The position numbers and the translations under genes were made by a program. Of a DNA stretch of 64,000 nt, positions 7,854 to 15,858 are shown piece after piece. The first letter of the stretch is position 1. Each line of letters begins with the position of its first letter. Location of the stretch: the NCBI GenBank assembly GCA_964511405.1, contig CAZEFK010000006.1, forward strand, positions 1 to 64,000, given 5' to 3'. The notes under the pieces are model-generated. The model saw nothing but the letters and a program-made list of their open reading frames with translations. It ran no database searches and had not been told where the DNA came from. The DNA is from CAZEFK01 sp964511405. Its GTDB lineage: Bacteria; Pseudomonadota; Alphaproteobacteria; Elsterales; Elsteraceae.

Positions 7854-9874
7854 GGCAAGCGCCCGCGGTCGGCGCAGGCCTCCAGGAGCCTGGCGAGGGC
7901 GTCGATCGGCGCCCGGTCATGGCGCAGTCGGCCGTCCGCGGCGCGCAACAGCGCCGTCTCCCGGGCGCGCAGCTCGGCGCTGTTGATCAGCGCGACGGCG
8001 CGGCGGACATAGGCGTCGACGCTGTCCGAGACCAGGTCGCCCAGTCCCATCTGCTCCAGGATGGCGGCGCTGTGCCGCTCGCGCATGAAGTGGCCGCGCA
8101 GGGTGACCACCGGCAGGCCGGCGGCGATCGCGTCAAGCGTCGTGTTGCAACCACTCCAGCCGATGGAATCCAGGAACAGATGCGCGCGCCGCTGGAGTCC
8201 CAGAAAGGCCGCGGTCGGCAGGTGCGGCAGCAGCCGGACATGGCGTTCGGCCTCGAGCCCTTCGGCCCGGAAGGCCGCGTCGAGCCGGTGCTGGAACGTC
8301 GCGCCATGCTCTGCCGCGGCGTCGGCACGGGGCCAGGCGCTGAACAGGAACAGCGCGGCCGGCGCCCGCGCGGCGATAGCCGCGAAGACGCGATCGTTGG
8401 CGGGGCGGTGCTTGGCCATGAGTTGCGTGCACAGGCACACCACCCGGTCGGGCGGGAAGGCCGGCAGCGGCGGATCGACCGGCTCGATCGGCGGTCGGTC
8501 GTAATAGACCGACAGGTTGGGCAGGCGGACCAGGCGCTCGCTGTAGAAGCGGTCGGCATCAGGCAGTTCCATCGCGTCGCTGGACAGGAACCCGTCGATG
8601 GTGGGAAAGCCTGATGTGACCGGATGGCCCCAGGACGTCAATTGGACCGGCGCCAGGCGCAGCGCCGCCAGTTGCAGGGCTGTGGGATCCATGCCGATCT
8701 CAGGGAAGATCAGCACGTGCAGGCGGTCCGCCCGAATCGCCGCGGCCAGGTCCTCGACCGATGACGGGCCGCTGACGAACCGGACGCACCGGGCTTCGGC
8801 GGCGGCGGTCGCGGCGTCGCGATGGTGGCCGGCGTAATAGCCGTACAGGGCGATGCGGTCGGCCGGCAACTGCTCGACCCAGCCGCGGATGGGCAGCGCC
8901 CAGTTGGCGTGCTGTCGGAAGTAGGCCGAGACGATGCCCACCCGCACCCGTTCGCCGGCCTGCCGCGGCGCGGCTGCCGGCGCCGTCCGATGCCCGGGAT
9001 GGGCGGCTTGGGCCAGGCGGCAGACCAGATTGCCGAACACGACCTGGTAGGGCTTACAGTCGATCCGGTAGTAGGGGAGCGGGAAGATATCGGCGTGGGC
9101 CAGGGCGTGCGCCGCGTCCCGGCACGCAGCCGCATCGGCATCGCGGTAGTGGCGGTCGAGGGCGAGCAGATCCCGGGTGAAGGCCGCCAGCCGCCGCTGC
9201 TCGTCGTCGGCGCTCGCCGGCACCGGCGAGAGGTGCTGCAGGCAGCGGCAGATCCGGTACAGATGATGCAGGCTGGCGAGCCGCGGATCGGGCGCCGGGG
9301 CCTCGGCCAGCGTCGCGCCGGCTTCGTCCCAGCGGCGCAGGCTGATCAGCAGCGTGACCGTGTTGTATCGCACCAGCGGATGGGCCGGGTTCCCCGCCAG
9401 CGCAGCGCGATAGGCGTCGAGCGCCGCCGCAGGGTTGCGGTCCGCCAGCAGGTTGGCCTTGTTGATCGTCGCGTCGGCCAGGTCGGGTTGGGCCCGGAGC
9501 GCGTGGTCATAGAGCGCCAGCGCGTCGTCTGCTCGGCCGGCCGCCTGGTACCGGACGCCCAGATTGAAGGCCGCGAGGGCGTGAGCCGGATCCATCGCCA
9601 GCGCGGTCTGATAGCGCGCGCTGGCCCCGTCCGGATCACCGGCATGGTCGGCGCTGACCCCGGCCAGGAAGTGCAGGTCGGCGTCCGGTCGGAGTGCCGC
9701 GGCGCGGTCGAACAGGTCCTGGGCGTCGGCGGGTCGGCCGAGCCCGAAGGCGGCGCGCCCGGCATCGGCGAGCAGCGCGGGGTCGGCCGGCCAGCCATGG
9801 TCCGCGAACCAGGCCAGGGCGGCGGCCAGCTCGCCCGCGGCGAGCAGCATGCGGCCATCGCTGGCGTCGGTCAT
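7850..9874 (-). CDS. Single-module TPR + OGT-like (GT41-related) glycosyltransferase
   Basis: 674 residues, ATG at 9874 overlapping the GT2 stop (ATGA). Residues 1-190 are TPR-type helices rich in LADAGRAAFGLG-like repeats. Residues 300-674 are a GT41-related catalytic region: VGIVSAYFRQHANW with the conserved His near residue 325, APVQLTSWGHPVTSG near residue 420, the nucleotide-binding Lys in CTQLMAKHRP near residue 480, and DSIGWSGCNTTLDA near residue 580. These motifs differ from those of the two larger OGT proteins beside it, so it belongs to another branch, nearer to bacterial flagellin- or adhesin-modifying types. It probably transfers a sugar to protein Ser/Thr or Asn in the cytoplasm. 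The adjacent surface protein is the natural candidate acceptor (inference). Confidence 0.8.
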   Translation of the reverse strand: MTDASDGRMLLAAGELAAALAWFADHGWPADPALLADAGRAAFGLGRPADAQDLFDRAAALRPDADLHFLAGVSADHAGDPDGASARYQTALAMDPAHALAAFNLGVRYQAAGRADDALALYDHALRAQPDLADATINKANLLADRNPAAALDAYRAALAGNPAHPLVRYNTVTLLISLRRWDEAGATLAEAPAPDPRLASLHHLYRICRCLQHLSPVPASADDEQRRLAAFTRDLLALDRHYRDADAAACRDAAHALAHADIFPLPYYRIDCKPYQVVFGNLVCRLAQAAHPGHRTAPAAAPRQAGERVRVGIVSAYFRQHANWALPIRGWVEQLPADRIALYGYYAGHHRDAATAAAEARCVRFVSGPSSVEDLAAAIRADRLHVLIFPEIGMDPTALQLAALRLAPVQLTSWGHPVTSGFPTIDGFLSSDAMELPDADRFYSERLVRLPNLSVYYDRPPIEPVDPPLPAFPPDRVVCLCTQLMAKHRPANDRVFAAIAARAPAALFLFSAWPRADAAAEHGATFQHRLDAAFRAEGLEAERHVRLLPHLPTAAFLGLQRRAHLFLDSIGWSGCNTTLDAIAAGLPVVTLRGHFMRERHSAAILEQMGLGDLVSDSVDAYVRRAVALINSAELRARETALLRAADGRLRHDRAPIDALARLLEACADRGRLP

Positions 9875-11040
9875 GCGAAGCTGGGGGCGATGCTGCGGAA
9901 GAACCGCATCGCGCCGTGAGTATCGACGATGCCGAGATGGTCGAGGCGAGCGCGGATGGTCACCAGGTTCTCGGCGGCGTTGAGGTCGATCCGGGTGGCG
10001 CCGGCGGTGGCCTGGGGCCGCGGCGGGATGGCCACCGCCGCCCGATCCTGTCCGTACCGATCGAGGATCGCGTGGATGTCGGCGACGATCGCGTCATAGG
10101 CGTGCGGTTCGCGCGCCACGGCCGCCGTCATCGCCTGGGCCGTCCGGGTGGCGAAGGCCGCCCGGTCCGGGAGGTCGCCGAAGCCGCCGGCGTCGCGCAG
10201 GCGCGCCACGATCCGCAGGTGGAAGGACGCCATGACGACCTCCAGCATCGGGCAGTCCGGGAACATCGGATCGACCAGCCCGCCCTCGTCGGCCTGGAAG
10301 GCGTCGCGGCGCGCCTGGCCGCCGCGGTGGTTGAGATAGCCCTGGCCGAAGGAGTTGTGGCTCATGCCCCAGATCGACAGCGGCAGTTGGGTCCAGGCGA
10401 TGCGGCCTTGGGTTTGCGCGATGTGGACGGCGTTGGTCACGGCCGAGCTGAGGTCGGGCAGCCGGTCCAGGAAATAGCGGCCGAAGCGGCGCCTGGTCTC
10501 CTCGATCACGCCGCGCGCGACGAACGCCTGATAGATCCCCGGCATGGCGTGATAGACCCAGGGATCGGACATGTAGGCGTTCAGGAAGAAGCTGGGATGG
10601 GCGACGGTGCAGCCCATCCCGACCGATGCGTGGAAGATGTTCCGCAGGTAGGGGTTGGTGGCGGTCGGCCAGTAGTAGGCGCAGGGCGACCAGCCCAGGA
10701 TGTCGGCCCGGGTGGTGCCCAGGATCTGGTCGGCGGCATCGATCGCGTTCAGGGCGAGGGCATCGTCGTCGCCCAGGATGGTGACGTAATCCCCGGTCGC
10801 GGCGGCCAGTCCCGCCTCCCAGCTGTCGGACATGGGCAGCGGCGTGTCCGATCGGATCGCCTTGAGCGGCTGGGCGGCAGCGGCCTCGGCGAGGACGGCG
10901 GCGGTCTCGGGGCCGCCGGCATTGTCCATGACGATCACCTCGAGGCGCGGATGGCGGACCTCGGCCAGACACCGCAGCGTCACCCGGAGGGTGTCGGGGC
11001 GCCGATAGGTCGGCACGATCACGCTGTATCGGATCGTCAT
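9871..11040 (-). CDS. Glycosyltransferase family 2 protein
   Basis: 389 residues from the ATG at 11040, overlapping the stop of the two-module OGT (ATGA). It has a GT-A fold start: YSVIVPTYRRPDTL at residues 4-17, VIVMDNAGG near residue 35, and the metal-binding ILGDDDAL near residue 92 (DxD). There is no C-terminal membrane helix, so it is a soluble enzyme, unlike many GT2 chain synthases. The C-terminal 150 residues are not recognisable. Sitting between two OGT-type genes, it most likely extends a protein-linked sugar. The family is certain; donor and acceptor are unknown. Confidence 0.85.
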   Translation of the reverse strand: MTIRYSVIVPTYRRPDTLRVTLRCLAEVRHPRLEVIVMDNAGGPETAAVLAEAAAAQPLKAIRSDTPLPMSDSWEAGLAAATGDYVTILGDDDALALNAIDAADQILGTTRADILGWSPCAYYWPTATNPYLRNIFHASVGMGCTVAHPSFFLNAYMSDPWVYHAMPGIYQAFVARGVIEETRRRFGRYFLDRLPDLSSAVTNAVHIAQTQGRIAWTQLPLSIWGMSHNSFGQGYLNHRGGQARRDAFQADEGGLVDPMFPDCPMLEVVMASFHLRIVARLRDAGGFGDLPDRAAFATRTAQAMTAAVAREPHAYDAIVADIHAILDRYGQDRAAVAIPPRPQATAGATRIDLNAAENLVTIRARLDHLGIVDTHGAMRFFRSIAPSFA

Positions 11041-14000
11041 GGCAGGGCGGGCGCTGGGCTGCTCGCCAGGATGTCGCGGAACGCCGCCTCGACGCTGCGC
11101 GCAAAACCGGCCTCGTCGCGTAGGCGCGACGCCGCCATCGCGGCGCGCACGCCGCTGCGGTCGGGCGGATCGGCGATCAGCGCCAGCGCGGTCTCGACAT
11201 AGGCCCCGGGATCGGCGGCGATCCACGCGGGCCGGCCGACCTGGGTCAGGAGGCTGGCGCCGACGCGCGCGGCATGGCGGTTGCCGCGCAGGGTCACGAC
11301 CGGGACGCCCATCCACAGCGCTTCGCAGGTGGTCGTCGTGCCGGTGTAGGGGAACGGATCGAGCGCCACGTCGATCAGCCGGTAGGCCTCGAGATGGTGG
11401 GCGCGCACCGGCATCCAGCCGAAGATGTCGACCCGTTCGGGGGCGACGCCGTGGGCCGCGAAGCGCCCGCGCACCCGGTCGGCCAGGCGCGGGTCGCCGA
11501 GCGGCCGGCTCTTCAGCACCAGCCGCGTGCCCGGCGCTCGGCGCAGGATGTCGGCCCACAGCGCGACGGTCTCGGGCCCGACCTTGGCCAGGTTGTTGAA
11601 CGATCCGAAGGTCGGCGGCCCGCCGCGCCCGAGGGGGCCGGCCTCGACCGCGGGCGCGGCGGCCGGGGGACGGTAGCACAGAAAAACCGGCAGCCGGATC
11701 AGGCGCTCGCTGTGATGCGCATCGGCCACGTCGGGCGGGTCCGCCACCGCGTCGGTCAGGCGCCAGCCGATCGAGCGGAGGCCGGTGGTGCCCGGATAGC
11801 CGAGCCACGTCACCTGTACCGGGGCCGGCCGCAGTCCGAACACGCCCAGGCGGTTGCCGCCGGTGTGGCCGGCGAGGTCGACCAGGACGTCGATGCCGTC
11901 GGACCGGATCCACGCCGCGACCGTCCGGTCGTCGGCGCCGTTGGTGTCGCGCCAGTGGTCGACCAGCCCGCGCAGGCGGTCGGTCGCGTCGTCGGCGAAG
12001 GGCACGCCGGCATAGGCGAACAGCTCAACCGCGCCGCGATCATGCGCCGCGAGCAGCGGCTCCAGGAAGGCCGACACCGGGTGGTTGGTGAAATCCGCCG
12101 AGACATAGCCGATCCGCAGGCGCCGCCCGGCCGGCGGCACCGGTCGAGGCGACACGCCCGGCGGCTCGAAGCGGTCGGCCCAGGCCCGATGCTCGGCCAG
12201 CAGCCGGGCCGGATCGATGGGCCGATAGTTGAGCGCCAGCAGCCGGTTCGTGGCGCTGGCGGCGGCATCCGGATCGAGGGCCAGCGCCCGGTCGAACGCC
12301 GCCACCGCGTCGTCCATCTCGCCGGCCTCGCGCAGGCACGACCCGAGATTGCTCCAGGCCGAGGCATTGGCGGCATCGAGCGCGATCAGCCGCTGGAAGC
12401 AGGCGATGGCCTCGCTCAACCGCGCCGCTTCCTTGAGCGCCACGCCCAGATTGCCGAGGGCGCCGCGATGGTCCGGCGTCAGCGCCAGGGCGCGCTCCAG
12501 CGCCTGGACGGCCGCGATCGGGTCGCCGGCGACCAGCCGCGCGCTGCCGTGGTTGGCGTGGGCGTCCGCGTCGTCCGGGAGGGCGGCGGCGATGCGGGCG
12601 AACGCTGATGCTGCCGCCTCGGCCTGCCCGACCACCAGCAGGGCCGTGGCGTGGGAATGGGCGACCGCCAGGTTGTCCGGCAGCAGGCGGGCCGCATGGG
12701 TCAGCGCGGCTTCGGCCTCTCGCGCCTGGCCGGCATCGAGCAGCAGGGCGCCAAGGTCGGCCCAGGCCTCGCCGGCGGCCGGATCGAGCGCGACCGTCCG
12801 CTCCAGCGCCGCCCGGGCGCCGGCGGCGTCGCCGGCGGCGGCCAGGGCGCGCCCGAGCTGCAAGGTGGCATCGCGGTAGTCCGGTTTGAGGCGGAGCGCC
12901 TCGCGCTGGGCGGCGGCGGCCTCGTCCGGCCGCCCTGCCGCGAGCAGAGCCAGGCCCTGGTTGTAATGGGCGGACGGGTCGGCCGGCGCGAGCGCGACCG
13001 CCCGCTGCTGGGCGGTGACGGCGTCGTCCAGGCGGCCGACGGCGCGGTAGGCGGCACCCAGATGGCTCGCGGCGTTCGGCAGGGCCGGCGCCACCACCAG
13101 CGCCTTCTCGATCAGCGGGATGGCGTCGGCGGCACGTCCGGTCTGCAGCAGCACCACGCCCAGCAGATGCAGACCGTCGGGATGGTCCGGCATCGCCTGC
13201 AGCAGCTGGCGGTAGGCGGCCTCGGCGGCGGCCGGGTCGCCGCCGCGATGGCGGGCCAGCGCGACTTCCAGCATCGCCTCGGGCGCGGCGGCCGGCCGCT
13301 TGGACTGCTCCAGGCACCAGCCCTGCCACAGCTGCCGATACGCAGCCTCCACCTGACGCGCGAAGCCCGAGGCATCAGCCAAGGGTGAGGCGGCCACCCG
13401 CTGCCGAAGCTCGGCGCGGAGCTGGGCCAGCCGCGCCGGGTCGCGCGCCAAGCCGACCGCGATCTCGACATAGTGCTCGGGCGTGGCGGCGATCAGGTCG
13501 TCGAGGCCGACGCGATGGAGCAGGCTGGCGCCGACGCGGGCGGCATGGCGGTCGCCGGCCAGCGTCACCACCGGCACGCCCATCCACAGTGCTTCGCAGG
13601 TGGTCGTGGTGCCGGTGTAGGGAAAGGTGTCGAGCGCGATGTCGATCGTCCGGTAGCGGTCCAGATGCTGCGCCTGGTTGCCGATCCACGGGATGATGTC
13701 GAGGCGCTCGGCCGGTAGGCCGCGCTGACTGAAACGCTCGGCCGTCGCCGCGGCGATGGCCGGATCGGTGAACGAATGCGCCTTCAGCGCCAGCCGCGAC
13801 CCGGGCACCGCGGTCAGGATGCGCAGCCACAGCTCGATGGCCGGATCGGTCAGCTTCGGCAACATGTTGAACGAGCCGAAGGTGACCAGGCCGGTGCGCG
13901 CCGACGGCGGCGGGCCGACGGGCGGCGCGTCGGCCGGCGGCTCGAAGCACAGGAACCCGCCCGGCAGCCGCACCAGGCTTTCGGAATGGACCCCGTCGGC

Positions 14001-15128
14001 CGCGCCTGGCGGGTCGGCAACGGCATCGGTCAGGCGGTAGCCGATCGCCGACAGGCCGGTCGTGCCGGGATAGCCGAGCCAGGCGATCTGTACGGGGGCC
14101 GGCCGTCGCGCCAGCGCTAGCAGGCGCGTATAGGCGGTGTGCCCGGACAGGTCGACCGCGATGTCGATGCCGTCGGCCTCGATCTGCGCTGCCACCGCCC
14201 CGTGGTCGGCCGTTGCGACCGCGCGCCAGTGATCGATCTGGTGCCGGATCTGCACCGTGACGTCATCCTCGCGCTCGCCGCTGGAATAGGCGAACAGCTC
14301 GACCTGGCTGCGGTCGTGGCAGCGCAGCAGCGGCAGCAGGAAACTGGCGACCGGATGGCGGCACAGGTCGCCGGACAGGTAGCCGACCCGCAGCCGGCGG
14401 TCGGGCTCCGGCCGATTGGCGTGGCGCCGCGGCACCGGTGCCAGCGGCAGGGCCACGCGCCGGTCGAACGCGCGCGCGATCGCCAGCTGCTCGGCCGCCG
14501 TCGCCGCCGGCCGGTAGTTGAGCGTGAACAGCAGCGTGTTCCAGGCCAGGGGGCGATCGGGGTCCAAGGCCATGCTGCGCCGGCTGGCCTCGATCGAGCC
14601 GTCGATGTCGCCGGCAATCCGGCGCATGGCGGCCAGGTTCGTCCAGCCGACCCGGCGCGCCGGCTGCAGGGCGATCACCCGCTCGAAGCGGCGTGCCGCC
14701 TCGGTCCATCGGTCCTGCCGGGCGAGCGCCAAGCCGTGGTCGAGGGCGAGCTGGGCGTCGTCCGCCGGCGTTTCGGCCGGCTGCGCTTCGGCGCGTATAT
14801 ATAGAGTGTGCGCGTCGTCGAGCGCGCCGGCGTCGCGGCGCAGATTGGCCAGCCCATGCAAGCCCCGGCGGTCACAGGGCCAGGTCGCCAGCAGCCGCTC
14901 GAACAGCGGGACGGCCTCGGCCCCGCGCTGGGCCTCGGCCAGCAGCCGGCCGAGCAGGGCCAGGGCGTCGGGCTGGTCGGGCGCCAGCGCCAGGGCGGCG
15001 CGGAACGCGGCCTCGGCGCCCGTCGCGTCGCCGTCGTTCGCAAGCCTGGCGCCGCGGTGGAGAAGGGCCGCCAGCGAACCGGGCGGCACATCGGCGGCGG
15101 TCGCCGGCGGGAGCGAGGGAGCAGTCAT
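11037..15128 (-). CDS. Two-module TPR + O-GlcNAc transferase-like (SPINDLY/GT41) protein
   Basis: 1,363 residues from the ATG at 15128; the longer in-frame opening upstream is a degenerate shadow. Architecture: TPRs (about 20-235), catalytic region 1 (about 243-603, starting RVGYLSGDL), a second TPR array (about 620-990), catalytic region 2 (about 1003-1363, starting RIGYVSADF). Both catalytic regions keep the OGT hallmarks: His in RHPVASF and NHPVSAF, APVQ..WLGYPGTTG, the phosphate-binding Lys in SFNMLPK and SFNNLAK, and DTFPYTGTTTTCEALWMG. Both modules therefore look active. First gene of the leftward transferase operon and divergent from the S-layer-like gene 730 bp away. OGT-type enzymes work in the cytoplasm on Ser/Thr of folded or nascent proteins. 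Donor and acceptor are inferred only. Confidence 0.88.
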   Translation of the reverse strand: MTAPSLPPATAADVPPGSLAALLHRGARLANDGDATGAEAAFRAALALAPDQPDALALLGRLLAEAQRGAEAVPLFERLLATWPCDRRGLHGLANLRRDAGALDDAHTLYIRAEAQPAETPADDAQLALDHGLALARQDRWTEAARRFERVIALQPARRVGWTNLAAMRRIAGDIDGSIEASRRSMALDPDRPLAWNTLLFTLNYRPAATAAEQLAIARAFDRRVALPLAPVPRRHANRPEPDRRLRVGYLSGDLCRHPVASFLLPLLRCHDRSQVELFAYSSGEREDDVTVQIRHQIDHWRAVATADHGAVAAQIEADGIDIAVDLSGHTAYTRLLALARRPAPVQIAWLGYPGTTGLSAIGYRLTDAVADPPGAADGVHSESLVRLPGGFLCFEPPADAPPVGPPPSARTGLVTFGSFNMLPKLTDPAIELWLRILTAVPGSRLALKAHSFTDPAIAAATAERFSQRGLPAERLDIIPWIGNQAQHLDRYRTIDIALDTFPYTGTTTTCEALWMGVPVVTLAGDRHAARVGASLLHRVGLDDLIAATPEHYVEIAVGLARDPARLAQLRAELRQRVAASPLADASGFARQVEAAYRQLWQGWCLEQSKRPAAAPEAMLEVALARHRGGDPAAAEAAYRQLLQAMPDHPDGLHLLGVVLLQTGRAADAIPLIEKALVVAPALPNAASHLGAAYRAVGRLDDAVTAQQRAVALAPADPSAHYNQGLALLAAGRPDEAAAAQREALRLKPDYRDATLQLGRALAAAGDAAGARAALERTVALDPAAGEAWADLGALLLDAGQAREAEAALTHAARLLPDNLAVAHSHATALLVVGQAEAAASAFARIAAALPDDADAHANHGSARLVAGDPIAAVQALERALALTPDHRGALGNLGVALKEAARLSEAIACFQRLIALDAANASAWSNLGSCLREAGEMDDAVAAFDRALALDPDAAASATNRLLALNYRPIDPARLLAEHRAWADRFEPPGVSPRPVPPAGRRLRIGYVSADFTNHPVSAFLEPLLAAHDRGAVELFAYAGVPFADDATDRLRGLVDHWRDTNGADDRTVAAWIRSDGIDVLVDLAGHTGGNRLGVFGLRPAPVQVTWLGYPGTTGLRSIGWRLTDAVADPPDVADAHHSERLIRLPVFLCYRPPAAAPAVEAGPLGRGGPPTFGSFNNLAKVGPETVALWADILRRAPGTRLVLKSRPLGDPRLADRVRGRFAAHGVAPERVDIFGWMPVRAHHLEAYRLIDVALDPFPYTGTTTTCEALWMGVPVVTLRGNRHAARVGASLLTQVGRPAWIAADPGAYVETALALIADPPDRSGVRAAMAASRLRDEAGFARSVEAAFRDILASSPAPALP

Positions 15129-15239
15129 GCTGCGACGCCCTATAGCATGCCCCGGCCGAGCGCTCCCAGCGGCTGGATGGCACGCTGAATCCGCCCGGCG
15201 GAGCCGTCTCCGGGCACCTCTCGCCGGGCCTCGTTCGCG

Positions 15240-15480
15240 GCAGCCGTAGCAGTGCGGCAACGGCTGCGGGAAATTGGCAACAGGATGACGGCGCTGGGAC
15301 CGGCGCGCAGCTGCCGGTCGAGATTCGTGTGCTGAACGAGGGCCGAGCCGCAGGCGCGCTGGGCATCGTCCACCGCCGCTTCGCGCGCATATATACAGAG
15401 TGTGCGCCGCATCCAGAGCGCCGGCTGGTCGGGCGTCGGCGAATCGGCGGCAAATCGGCAACGGTCGGCGGCGGGAGGAT
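15240..15480 (-). pseudogene. Decayed TPR/OGT gene fragment
   Basis: On the minus strand about 15354-15424 can be read as AGALDAAHTLYICAR, which closely matches AGALDDAHTLYIRAE inside the intact two-module OGT (about 14790-14835). The next part continues the resemblance only after a frame change, with VDDAQRACGSAL against ADDAQLALDHGLAL. Upstream, GTTGCCGATTTGCCG resembles the GCCAATCTGCGCC stretch that precedes the same block in the intact gene. This is a partial duplication of the first TPR region that has lost its frame through insertions and deletions. Limits are approximate. Confidence 0.5.
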
Positions 15481-15845
15481 TGGACGACGACGTCGCGATG
15501 CCCTATAGCATGCTCCCGCTGAAGCGCCCGCACGGCTCCCAGGGCACGCCAGGTCCACGGGTCACGGAGCGGAATCGGGAGATGAGGTGTGTCTGCCACG
15601 CTACGGCGGCGCAGCCCAGGAACCAGAACGGCTCTAAGCGTTGCAGCGGAGCAACAGAGCGGCTCGGAAATCGGTAGTCAGAAACTCACTAATCATTTTC
15701 CCCCTTGATGACCGTGCCGACGCAATTTACACCTAAGGCCGGCCTCAGGGTCGCTGTCGGGTGGTGGGTCGAGAAGGGCGGGATTGCCTGGCTTTGGACA
15801 CCGTGCTCACCGAGATCGCAGCGCTCAGGTAACGAGTTAACTATT

Positions 15846-15849
15846 GGAG
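15846..15849 (+). promoter_or_regulatory. Ribosome binding site of the S-layer-like gene
   Basis: GGAG within TTGGAGTGAG lies nine bases before the ATG at 15859. It is one of the clearest Shine-Dalgarno sites in the window and supports this start and high expression. Most other genes here are translationally coupled and lack one. Confidence 0.7.
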
Positions 15850-15858
15850 TGAGCCTCG

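Larger units (their letters stand above)
15129..15858. other. 730-bp divergent intergenic region
   Basis: Separates the leftward two-module OGT from the rightward S-layer-like gene. The OGT-proximal part (about 15130-15550) holds a decayed TPR fragment and two related copies of a segment containing CCCTATAGCATGC (15139-15151 and 15501-15513), both followed by a run ending GGCACGC. The S-layer-proximal part (about 15660-15858) is less GC-rich. It ends with an untranslated leader and a clear ribosome site, GGAG at 15846-15849, nine bases before the ATG. TTGATG at 15705-15710 with TACACC 17 bases later is the best promoter-like pair I can find for the surface protein, but it is a poor match. No convincing small gene is present on either strand. 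Confidence 0.6.

Noticed and set aside
15139..15513. Two CCCTATAGCATGC copies as a regulatory operator pair
   Set aside because: They lie within a longer duplicated, decaying stretch, so shared ancestry explains them without a regulatory role.
15129..15599. N-terminal extension of the two-module OGT by 157 codons
   Set aside because: The extension is low-complexity, Arg-rich and contains the decayed TPR copy; the ATG at 15128 begins the conserved region.
15705..15733. Sigma70-like promoter (TTGATG, 17 bp, TACACC) for the surface protein
   Set aside because: Only three or four of six matches in each box; kept as a remark, not called.
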